From NCBI GenBank assembly GCA_943355155.1, contig CALREJ010000005.1:1-39454 (forward strand): a DNA stretch of 39,454 nucleotides, written 5' to 3'. Positions 17,019-24,806 of the stretch are shown piece after piece. This DNA is from Candidatus Peribacteria bacterium. GTDB lineage: Bacteria; Patescibacteriota; Gracilibacteria; Peribacterales; Peribacteraceae. The notes beneath the pieces were generated by a model. It searched no databases, was not told the DNA's origin, and saw only the letters and a program-made list of their open reading frames with translations. The position numbers and the translations under genes are program-made. Each line of letters begins with the position of its first letter. The first letter of the stretch is position 1.

Positions 17019-18501
17019 GTCCTATGTTGTTTATTTGCGGCGCTCTACGTCAGACGACAAACACCAGCAGTACTCTATCGACGCGCAGGAGAAAATTTGC
17101 CTCAGTTACGCGCAGCGGAATCATCTACAAGTTGCCGACATTATCCGCGAAGAACACAGCGCGAAGATTGCGGGAAAACGCCCAAAGTTCTTACAAATGC
17201 TTAAAGATTTGAAGGAAAGAAAGTACGATGGTGTGATCGTTCATAATGTAGACCGTCTGCTGCGCTCTATCGGCGATTTCGCATCCATCGACGAACTACG
17301 AACCACGCAGTCCGAACTACATTTCGTAGACGGTTCCTATCCGAATACACCCGAAGGCAATATGATGCTCGGTATCAACGTCGTCTTCGCTAAATGGTAC
17401 GTGGAGAAGCTCGGCAAGGAGGTAAAAAAGGGATTCCGTGAGTCTCTGGAACAGGGAAGATTCCCACGTGAAGCACCAGTTGGTTACACCGATAAAGGGA
17501 ACGGTATCAAGGCACTCGATCCTGTTTCCGCACCACTCGTACGATTGGCTTATGATCTTTATGCATCAGGCAAATACTCGGTAGAAAGTCTCACAGCAGT
17601 AATGAAAAAACGTGGCCTCAAAACGAAGCGAGGCGACAAATGGAACAAGGACGTAAGTGTATCAAGCATGCACCGTATCATCTCTAACCCCTTCTACGTC
17701 GGCAAAACACGAATGTGGGGACAGGAGTACGCTGGAAAACACCCCAGTCTTCTTCCACAGGAACTTTTCGACCGTGTTCAGACAATACTCAAACGTAAAA
17801 ATTGTTCCCGTCCCAGCGGCAAGATATTTGCATTTAGAGGTATGGTGCATTGCTCATGTGGAAGCCTGCTGTCTCCATATGATAAGAAAGGTCATGCCTA
17901 CTATGGCTGCTTTTCCAAAAAGTGTTCGCAGAGCACCACGCGCGAGGAACGGATCGATGAGGCAATCCTCCCTATCATCGAAAAGATCTACTTCGACGAT
18001 GATGAAATGGAGAAGACAAGAGAAGCTATGAAGAAGCTAGAGGGTCTTGTGACAGTACAGAGAGACGCCTCACTCCAATCCATCGAGTCGCGGAAGAAAA
18101 AGCTCTACGCCGATCTCGAAACTGCCAGAAGGAAAGTACTGAGCGGAACTTTCGATGATGAAGACTTTCGTGCCGAAAAGCATCGTATCTCGACCGAAGA
18201 ACAACAGATCAACAAGGATGAACGAGAAATCCAGAAGATGGAAGTGACCCGCTTGGAACAAACTTACCGGTTCTTAGAACTCGCAAGAAGGGCTCCCCTT
18301 ACTTACAGACGTGCGAACCCCGAAGAGAAGCGAGAGATTGTGATGGAAGTCTTTTTAGAACTGGATGTTCATGATAAAAACGTGGTTTCGTATAAGCTCA
18401 AAGACGCCTTTGAACCTATAGTCAATCGTGATGTTATTCTGTGTGGCGGATCCGACGGGATTCGAACCCGCGACCTCATCCGTGACAGGGATGCGCTCTA
18501 A
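17011..18501 (+). CDS. Large serine recombinase / integrase
   Basis: YVVYLRRSTSDDKHQQYSIDAQE, GVIVHNVDRLLRSIGDF, recombinase domain (APVGYTDKGNG...ISNPFYVGKTRMWG), zinc ribbon CSCGSLLSPYDKKGHAYYGCFSKKC, coiled coil. Confidence 0.93.
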   Translation: MPKSYVVYLRRSTSDDKHQQYSIDAQEKICLSYAQRNHLQVADIIREEHSAKIAGKRPKFLQMLKDLKERKYDGVIVHNVDRLLRSIGDFASIDELRTTQSELHFVDGSYPNTPEGNMMLGINVVFAKWYVEKLGKEVKKGFRESLEQGRFPREAPVGYTDKGNGIKALDPVSAPLVRLAYDLYASGKYSVESLTAVMKKRGLKTKRGDKWNKDVSVSSMHRIISNPFYVGKTRMWGQEYAGKHPSLLPQELFDRVQTILKRKNCSRPSGKIFAFRGMVHCSCGSLLSPYDKKGHAYYGCFSKKCSQSTTREERIDEAILPIIEKIYFDDDEMEKTREAMKKLEGLVTVQRDASLQSIESRKKKLYADLETARRKVLSGTFDDEDFRAEKHRISTEEQQINKDEREIQKMEVTRLEQTYRFLELARRAPLTYRRANPEEKREIVMEVFLELDVHDKNVVSYKLKDAFEPIVNRDVILCGGSDGIRTRDLIRDRDAL

Positions 18502-18520
18502 CCAGCTGAGCTACGGATCC
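18444..18520 (-). tRNA. tRNA-Asp(GTC), CCA encoded
   Basis: Minus strand GGATCCGTAGCTCAGCTGGTTAGAGCGCATCCCTGTCACGGATGAGGTCGCGGGTTCGAATCCCGTCGGATCCGCCA; full cloverleaf, anticodon GTC. Confidence 0.95.
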
Positions 18521-18528
18521 AGATTGGA

Positions 18529-18556
18529 GGACTTAGGACCTAGGAATCAGGACACA
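18529..18556 (+). repeat. Heptamer tandem repeat GGANNTA/GGANNCA
   Basis: GGACTTA GGACCTA GGAATCA GGACACA. Confidence 0.7.
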
Positions 18557-18647
18557 AGGACAAAAAAGCAATACTGCTCTGTTCCAGAGCCGAGAAACAG
18601 TAACAGGAGCTCTTGTTTCCTGCAACGCGAAATACGCTCAGATTGGA

Positions 18648-18791
18648 TCAAAATCCCGTGATCAGCACGTTCGCAATCACCACAAACACGACCGCCACGA
18701 ACAGCCACAGAAGTGCGATCGACACTATTTCGCGTTCCTGAGTGACGAGATATTGCCGGATAGCACCTGTTTTGATGTGATGTGTGGGCAT
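18648..18791 (-). CDS. 47-aa single-pass membrane micro-protein
   Basis: MPTHHIKTGAIRQYLVTQEREIVSIALLWLFVAVVFVVIANVLITGF*; hydrophobic helix; absent from the ORF track. Confidence 0.55.
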   Translation of the reverse strand: MPTHHIKTGAIRQYLVTQEREIVSIALLWLFVAVVFVVIANVLITGF

Positions 18792-18851
18792 ATGTGTTTA
18801 TTTATATTATAGCATATTTATAATATTTTGCAATATTCGTCAGATGCGCAT

Positions 18852-19853
18852 TTACTGCAAATACAGCAGCGGGTTCTTCTTTTCCCCATTCATGCGAACT
18901 TCGAAATGAACGTGAATACCGGTAGCTCCGTAGACGCGGCCGGTGGCGCCCATCCAGCTGACCTGCTGGCCGCGCTGGACTGTATCGCCCTTCTTCACAA
19001 GAAGAGATTTATTGTGTGCATACAGAGTGATTAGCCCGTTGCCGTGCTCGATCTCCACCACATTTCCGTAGCCTCCGTTCCAGCCATAATCCGCGCGAAT
19101 GACAGTGCCGGCCTCTGCAGCAAACACACGACCACCACCCTTTTCCTGAATATCCACAGCGTAGTGTCCGGGGTGGAAGTACTGCGTGTAATTGCAGTGT
19201 TCGCAGGGCATTTGCAGAATACCCGGCGTGTAGGCCGCAACAACCGGCGGTTTGCCCGTTGGTTTTGCGCCGGGCACCGGAGGTTTCTGTCCGGGGATGA
19301 CTGCGATTTGAGCCGGCTTTGCGATGATCGGTTTGCCTCCGGGGATAATTAGTTCTTGTCCCGCGAGAATAAATCCGCCTTCGATTTTATTTTGCTGACT
19401 GATCTCGGCTGAAGCAATGCCGTAGAGTTCTGCGATACGGTTGAGTGTTTGTCCGCGCGTGACGGTATGCAGCACTCCGTCAACAGGAAGGATAACGAGC
19501 TGATCTCCGGCTTTCACATTGGTGCCGTCTCCTAAGCCATTCGTCCAGCGAATCGTATCTGCTTTCAGGCGATATTTGTTTGCGATCCGCTCGATACTGT
19601 CTCCGCTTTGAACAATATACAAAAGTCCCTGCGCGTACGCGCGACGCGAGCCTTGCTCCGTGAGTGAACTCGACTTCATCAGAAATCCATCCTCGACGAG
19701 CAAATACTGTGGCATGTCACTCGGCAGTTCATTTATATTTTGCGCGAGTGCTTCTTTGGGAATATACGGTGGTAGCACGGTGCCGATGATAAAGACCGCG
19801 ATGCAGACGATGCGCACGCGGAGGGAAAGCCAGTGGCGAAGCGGTTGCTGCAT
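18852..19853 (-). CDS. LysM + M23 peptidase (murein hydrolase)
   Basis: Two LysM repeats (YIVQSGDSIERIANKYRLKADTIRW; HTVTRGQTLNRIAELYGI) and M23 HPGHYAVDI...VVEIEHGNGLITLYAH...HVHFEVRMNG. Confidence 0.93.
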   Translation of the reverse strand: MQQPLRHWLSLRVRIVCIAVFIIGTVLPPYIPKEALAQNINELPSDMPQYLLVEDGFLMKSSSLTEQGSRRAYAQGLLYIVQSGDSIERIANKYRLKADTIRWTNGLGDGTNVKAGDQLVILPVDGVLHTVTRGQTLNRIAELYGIASAEISQQNKIEGGFILAGQELIIPGGKPIIAKPAQIAVIPGQKPPVPGAKPTGKPPVVAAYTPGILQMPCEHCNYTQYFHPGHYAVDIQEKGGGRVFAAEAGTVIRADYGWNGGYGNVVEIEHGNGLITLYAHNKSLLVKKGDTVQRGQQVSWMGATGRVYGATGIHVHFEVRMNGEKKNPLLYLQ

Positions 19854-19861
19854 CGAAGGAA

Positions 19862-20806
19862 TCAGGTATTGGTCACCGGCGGGAACAGAAATTTGAGCAT
19901 CCGTCGCATGTCACTGTAGCGGTCACGGGAGTGGAGCAAAACCACAACATATCTTCGGCCATTTTCGCTGATGATCGAGAGCAGACATTGCCCCGCGGCA
20001 TCCGTCGTTCCGGTTTTTCCGGCGATCACAAAACTATCTTCGTGGAGCAGCGCATGCGTGTGCGAGAGTGCGACTGTTTTTCCGGAAAGACTGCGAATCT
20101 GCATGTCCGATATCGCCATACGCTCACTGATCTCCTTATTGCGCATCACGTAGACGGCAAGCCACGCGAGATCGAGGGGAGTAGAATCCTGTTGAGGCGC
20201 ATCGAGTCCGACGGGGTTCGCGTAGGATGTGTTTTTGAGGCCGAGACTTTTTGCGCGGCTGTTCATTTCCACAGCAAACGCACTCACGGTACCGCTGTGA
20301 TACCGCGCAAGCGTGACTGCCGCATCGTTTGAAGAACTGATCAGCATCGCAGAGAGCAAATCGCCCACGGTGAACCGTTCGCCAGCCGGAAGGTGCTCAG
20401 TCTCTCCGAAAGAAATATCGGCGATATTCTGCGGGATCGTGACGACTTCACTGAGTGAATGGTGTTCGACGATGATGAGCGCGGTCATGAGTTTCGTGAG
20501 GCTCGCCATGGGTCGTGACTCGGCGCTGCGTCTTTCAAAAATAATCTGCCCGCTGTCGAGATCCATCACCACCGCTCCCGAGGCACTGAGAGCATCTGAT
20601 ATTGCCCCCGAACCATCCGGAACTTGCGCAAGCAAAGTCGGCGCCGCAACAGTGATTTGGCTCTGCAAAGACTGCGTGGGAATTTCTATTCCCCACACCG
20701 GAATCGTGCCCATCAGCAAGACTGAAAGGAGTGGTCCGTACATCGGAGAAAGGATACCAAAAAAAGGGTCAGAATGAAACGGGTTTAGGCAAGGGGAAAG
20801 AGACAT
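19862..20806 (-). CDS. D-alanyl-D-alanine carboxypeptidase (peptidase S11)
   Basis: SxxK motif ASLTKLMTALI, SSND motif, KTGTTDAAG. Confidence 0.93.
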   Translation of the reverse strand: MSLSPCLNPFHSDPFFGILSPMYGPLLSVLLMGTIPVWGIEIPTQSLQSQITVAAPTLLAQVPDGSGAISDALSASGAVVMDLDSGQIIFERRSAESRPMASLTKLMTALIIVEHHSLSEVVTIPQNIADISFGETEHLPAGERFTVGDLLSAMLISSSNDAAVTLARYHSGTVSAFAVEMNSRAKSLGLKNTSYANPVGLDAPQQDSTPLDLAWLAVYVMRNKEISERMAISDMQIRSLSGKTVALSHTHALLHEDSFVIAGKTGTTDAAGQCLLSIISENGRRYVVVLLHSRDRYSDMRRMLKFLFPPVTNT

Positions 20807-20810
20807 TTCG

Positions 20811-21791
20811 TCACCGATACACCACCTTCCCTCGCACTCTCAAATCCACATACTGCTTCGCGGTTCCTGCGGGGACATTTTTCAAAAACAGTCGGTAACG
20901 GTCGATCTGTTCCGGAATGGAACTTTTGAGATCGAACCACACGTCATACGCCGCGAGTTTTAAGTGAATTTCGCGCGCACGCAGGAAGATAGTGCGACTG
21001 AGAACCGCCTGATGAAATTCTGTTCCGAGTGCTCTGCCCGCTTCGTGCATCGCAGTGAGCATGTCCCCCGAAAGCAACGGCTGCCATGGGTTGGGTCTCA
21101 CTCCCCAGTCGACGATGTGGATGGTGGGCAAACCAGATCCCGTTCCGGTCTGTGTATTTCTGTACACGACATACATCCCGTCTGCCGTCAGAAAATCACT
21201 TCCGCTCCCACTTGCAGGCGGAGGTGTCGGCGTCTGCTGATCGGGTGCATCGATGAGCAGGCGATACGCGAGTGGTTTCAGTTGAATCCGCAGTTGCAGC
21301 GTCGAGGGATACACTTTCGTGATGGTGACACTTGTGAGGTCGGGCACGGCACTGCGATGAATATCCGGCATCACGGTCGTGAGGAGTGGTGGAATTTCCT
21401 CAGCAGAGAGCACCGGCATGCGGCGAGTGAAAAGCGAGGCGAGAGATTTTTGAATAAGTTCATTGTCGAGACGCAAATCCGTCCGAGCGACCCGGATCAC
21501 ACGCACTTTGAGAATTGGCGAGAAGAGCGCGATGCAGACCAAAAGAATCGCGAGGCCGACGATGAGGACAATGGCAAATCGAAAAAGGATTCCACGCATC
21601 GCAATCAGCCGTCGCTCGAACCGCTGCAGCGCACGTTTCCAGCGCTGATGCTTGTACTGCCGCTGCATCTGATGCCGTTTCTCGACAAGTCGCCTCGTGA
21701 GAGGCGTGACGGCGCGGTTAAATCGCTGCGGGAGTGGTCGTGGTTTTCGGAGCACGGAGGCTATCATAGAGAATCGAGTGAGCGGGCGCAC
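20811..21791 (-). CDS. FtsQ-like cell division protein (POTRA)
   Basis: Basic cytoplasmic N-term, single TM, POTRA-like TSVTITKVYPSTLQLRIQLKPLAYRL; start may be 21767. Confidence 0.65.
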   Translation of the reverse strand: MRPLTRFSMIASVLRKPRPLPQRFNRAVTPLTRRLVEKRHQMQRQYKHQRWKRALQRFERRLIAMRGILFRFAIVLIVGLAILLVCIALFSPILKVRVIRVARTDLRLDNELIQKSLASLFTRRMPVLSAEEIPPLLTTVMPDIHRSAVPDLTSVTITKVYPSTLQLRIQLKPLAYRLLIDAPDQQTPTPPPASGSGSDFLTADGMYVVYRNTQTGTGSGLPTIHIVDWGVRPNPWQPLLSGDMLTAMHEAGRALGTEFHQAVLSRTIFLRAREIHLKLAAYDVWFDLKSSIPEQIDRYRLFLKNVPAGTAKQYVDLRVRGKVVYR

Positions 21792-21867
21792 TGCGATTCG
21801 TAGTATCGTTTATTGGTTGATTCGTTCATTCTCAAAGCTTTTTTTTAAATGATTCGAGCAAATGATA

Positions 21868-21899
21868 CGAATAAACGAGTAAACGAATAAACGGGTACA
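21868..21899 (+). repeat. Octamer tandem repeat CGRRTAMA
   Basis: CGAATAAA CGAGTAAA CGAATAAA CGGGTACA immediately upstream of the GT4 start. Confidence 0.7.
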
Positions 21900-21907
21900 A
21901 TACGTTC

Positions 21908-23050
21908 ATGAACCTCGCTCTTGCTGCAGACTGGCTGACAACCTACGGCGGTGCCGAACATGTGATTGCAGAATTTCTACACATGTTTCCAAACGCACCT
22001 CTCTTCACGACAGTGATGAAAAAAAGCGCGCTCGGCGGACTCACTCCGGACATTCGCGTCAGCAAACTTCAAAAATGGTATGAACTCATCGGCAATCATC
22101 AGGTGCTTCTCCCGTGGATGCCTCGCGCGATCGAATCTTTGGATCTTCGAGACTACGACGTGGTGCTCAGTTCATCGCACGCTGTTGGGAAAGGCGTAAT
22201 CGTCGAGCCTTCCACGCTGCATATCTGTTACTGCCACACACCTGTTCGCTACGCATGGGAAATGGAGGAGGAATATCTGCGCGATTTTCGCGTGCCAAAG
22301 ATGCTCAAAAAAACAATCAAACGCGAGCTCGCAAAAATCCGCCGGTGGGATTTAACAAGTGCAAAGCGCGTCGACTTCTACATTGCAAATTCCACGACAA
22401 CGCAAGAACGCATCAAACGGATTTACAACCGCGAGAGCATTGTACTGTCACCGCCGGTGGATGAACGTTTTTTTGCTACCAGCCACAAGCTACCAGCTAC
22501 CAGCTACTTCTTGGCTGTCTGTCGCCTCGTCCCCTACAAGAGAATCGACCTTCTGATCCAAGTTGCGAACGAGCTCAAATTGCCACTGAAGATCGCAGGA
22601 AGAGGACAAGATGAAGCGAGACTGCGGGCAATGGCGGGCGACACGGTGGAATTTTTGGGATTCGTGCCGGAGGAAAAACTGCCCGAACTTTACGCGAATG
22701 CAAAGGCATTCCTCTTTCCGCAATATGAAGACGCCGGTGTCGTGCTGCTTGAGGCTCAAGCGAGCGGAACTCCGGTGATTGCGTTTGATGCGGGTGGCGC
22801 GAAGGATTTACTAAAAGATGGCGAGACAGGAATATTTTTCGCAGAGCAGACGACGGATTCTTTGAAAGATGCATTGGAGAGATTCCAATCTCACACATGG
22901 GACAGAGAAAAAATCCGCAGTCACGCGCGCGCATTTTCGCAGACGATTTTCAGGGAAAAATTGAAAAGGATTATTGAGGAGGCGTATGGAAAGTTTCGGG
23001 CGGGGGAGTTTAGGCGAGACATATTCCCTCTCCCCGAGGGAGAGGGTTAG
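21908..23050 (+). CDS. GT4 (group 1) glycosyltransferase
   Basis: ADWLTTYGGAEHVIAEF, ICYCHTPVRYAWEMEEEY, VCRLVPYKRIDLLIQVANEL, FLFPQYEDAGVVLLEAQASGTPVIAFDAGGAKD. Confidence 0.93.
   Translation: MNLALAADWLTTYGGAEHVIAEFLHMFPNAPLFTTVMKKSALGGLTPDIRVSKLQKWYELIGNHQVLLPWMPRAIESLDLRDYDVVLSSSHAVGKGVIVEPSTLHICYCHTPVRYAWEMEEEYLRDFRVPKMLKKTIKRELAKIRRWDLTSAKRVDFYIANSTTTQERIKRIYNRESIVLSPPVDERFFATSHKLPATSYFLAVCRLVPYKRIDLLIQVANELKLPLKIAGRGQDEARLRAMAGDTVEFLGFVPEEKLPELYANAKAFLFPQYEDAGVVLLEAQASGTPVIAFDAGGAKDLLKDGETGIFFAEQTTDSLKDALERFQSHTWDREKIRSHARAFSQTIFREKLKRIIEEAYGKFRAGEFRRDIFPLPEGEG
22475..22509 (+). repeat. Heptamer repeat GCTACCA x5 inside the GT4 CDS
   Basis: GCTACCA GCCACAA GCTACCA GCTACCA GCTACTT; encodes ATSHKLPATSY. 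Confidence 0.85.
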
Positions 23051-23121
23051 GGAGAGGGGTAACAAAAAATTCGTTCCTCTCGTTCTTTCTTGTCAACGGC
23101 GACAAGAAAGAACCAAAGAAA
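23026..23121 (-). repeat. Composite palindromic dispersed repeat, copy A
   Basis: Reverse complement TTTCTTTGGTTCTTTCTTGTC..GACAAGAAAGAAC..AATTTTTTGTTACCCCTCTCCCTAACCCTCTCCCTCGGGGAGAGGG matches 36497-36592. Confidence 0.88.
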
Positions 23122-23270
23122 CGCTCCGCCGCCATCCCATCGACCGCTGACCCCTCCACCCCCCGTGGCGGCAGCACCCGCTCCTTTCTAAATAGCAGCT
23201 TTTCCTTTTGAGCCTTACGAAACATGTAAACATACCTTACTGGGTCGTCTCTACAATGTGGAATAAATTT

Positions 23271-23308
23271 GTTACCCCTCTCCTCGATCCTCTCCCTCGG
23301 GGAGAGGA
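23271..23308 (+). repeat. Partial copy of the composite repeat (palindromic end)
   Basis: GTTACCCCTCTCCTCGATCCTCTCCCTCGGGGAGAGG. Confidence 0.75.
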
Positions 23309-23326
23309 AGATGCTATAATCCCCCC

Positions 23327-24112
23327 ATGCGTAACCCCGATTCGCACAAAGGTGAAAATGGAAAAGTGGCGATCATTGGCGGATCTAGCCATATTCACGG
23401 GGCGCCGATTTTTGCTGCACTCGCAGCGGAGGCAAGCGGCGTGGATCTCGTCTTCATCACCATTCCCGCCTGCAATGCAGAGGCTGCAAAGATGGCATCA
23501 CTGAATTTTCAGGTGTATCCGTTTCAGACAGATGAACTCACACGAGACGATGTGAATGTCACACTCCAGATGCTCGCGATTATGGACTGCGCGGTGATCG
23601 GGCCGGGGCTTTCCAGAAATGCAAAAACACAATCCGCGATGGAACAAATCATCACAGGCTGCCCGTGCCCAATGGTGCTCGATGCAACTGCGCTGCAGCC
23701 AAATACGCTCTCGCTCGTCGCGGGGAGGAATGCAGTCATCACACCGCACCTTGGTGAACTGGAGCGCATGGATATGAAACAGGATCAGATCGCAGAGCAC
23801 GCACAGAGGTCAGGGACCGTCATCCTTCTCAAGGGTCACATCGACCACATTGCCGCTCCCGACGGCACCGTGCGATTGGTCGAGGGCGGGAATGCAGGAC
23901 TCACGGTTGGTGGCACAGGGGACGCTCTCGCGGGGCTGATTGCAGGATTTATTGCGCAGAAAATGGAGCCGGTGGAAGCGAGTGCGCTCGCAAGTACGCT
24001 GATCAAAAAAGCAGGCGACCAGCTCTACAGCGAACAAGGATTTTCCTACACCACGGAAGACGTCATTGAGCGGATCCCACGTCTGATGCATGAGATGTCA
24101 CTTGTGGCATAG
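23327..24112 (+). CDS. nnrD: ADP-dependent NAD(P)H-hydrate dehydratase
   Basis: GKVAIIGGSSHIHGAPIFAALAAEASGVDLVF, IGPGL, LDATAL, NAVITPHLGELERM, VGGTGDALAGLIAGF. Confidence 0.88.
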   Translation: MRNPDSHKGENGKVAIIGGSSHIHGAPIFAALAAEASGVDLVFITIPACNAEAAKMASLNFQVYPFQTDELTRDDVNVTLQMLAIMDCAVIGPGLSRNAKTQSAMEQIITGCPCPMVLDATALQPNTLSLVAGRNAVITPHLGELERMDMKQDQIAEHAQRSGTVILLKGHIDHIAAPDGTVRLVEGGNAGLTVGGTGDALAGLIAGFIAQKMEPVEASALASTLIKKAGDQLYSEQGFSYTTEDVIERIPRLMHEMSLVA

Positions 24113-24114
24113 AT

Positions 24115-24789
24115 ATGATGATTGCACCCTTCCGCATGTTCGACGGATACAACGATGTCTTAGACATCCATCTTTTTGCGCGCGAAGACGCCATCGACTC
24201 CGATGAAAAAATTGCGGATGCACTTCAGACAAAAAATCTTGTATCTCTCAAACAAGTGCATGGAAAGAAAACAGTGATTCTACGCGAACCTTCGAGACGA
24301 ATCATAGAAGCGGACGGGGTGTGGACCGATGAAAAAGATCTGACGCTCACGATCCGCGTCGCAGATTGTCAGGCATTGGTGGCGTATGATCCGAAAAATC
24401 AGATAATTGGCATTTTGCATGCGGGATGGAAGGGGCTCGTGAACGGCGCAATCAAAAATTTCATCGCTGCGTACGAACGCGAGTGGAAAGGAAATCCGAA
24501 TGATTTGATCGTCGGCATTGCACCGTGTTTATGTGTGAAGTGTGCAGAATTTACCGATCCAACCCGAGAACTCATCGGCATCGATCCTCAATTTTTCCAC
24601 GGAAGAAACGCCGACCTCCGCGCAATTGCAGACAGTCAATTAATGGCAGCAGGAATACAGAAAAGCCATATCGAACGACTGACAGATTGTACGAAATGTG
24701 AGAATGAAAAATGGTGGAGTTATCGTGGGGGAGACAAGGAAAAAGTGATGAAGGGATCGACAAATGTGATGACGTGCAGATTGAAATAA
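24115..24789 (+). CDS. YfiH-family (laccase-domain) purine nucleoside phosphorylase
   Basis: LKQVHGKKTVIL, EADGVWT, VADCQALVAYDP, GILHAGWKGLVNGAI. Confidence 0.9.
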   Translation: MMIAPFRMFDGYNDVLDIHLFAREDAIDSDEKIADALQTKNLVSLKQVHGKKTVILREPSRRIIEADGVWTDEKDLTLTIRVADCQALVAYDPKNQIIGILHAGWKGLVNGAIKNFIAAYEREWKGNPNDLIVGIAPCLCVKCAEFTDPTRELIGIDPQFFHGRNADLRAIADSQLMAAGIQKSHIERLTDCTKCENEKWWSYRGGDKEKVMKGSTNVMTCRLK

Positions 24790-24806
24790 AAAATCCACCA
24801 CACTCA

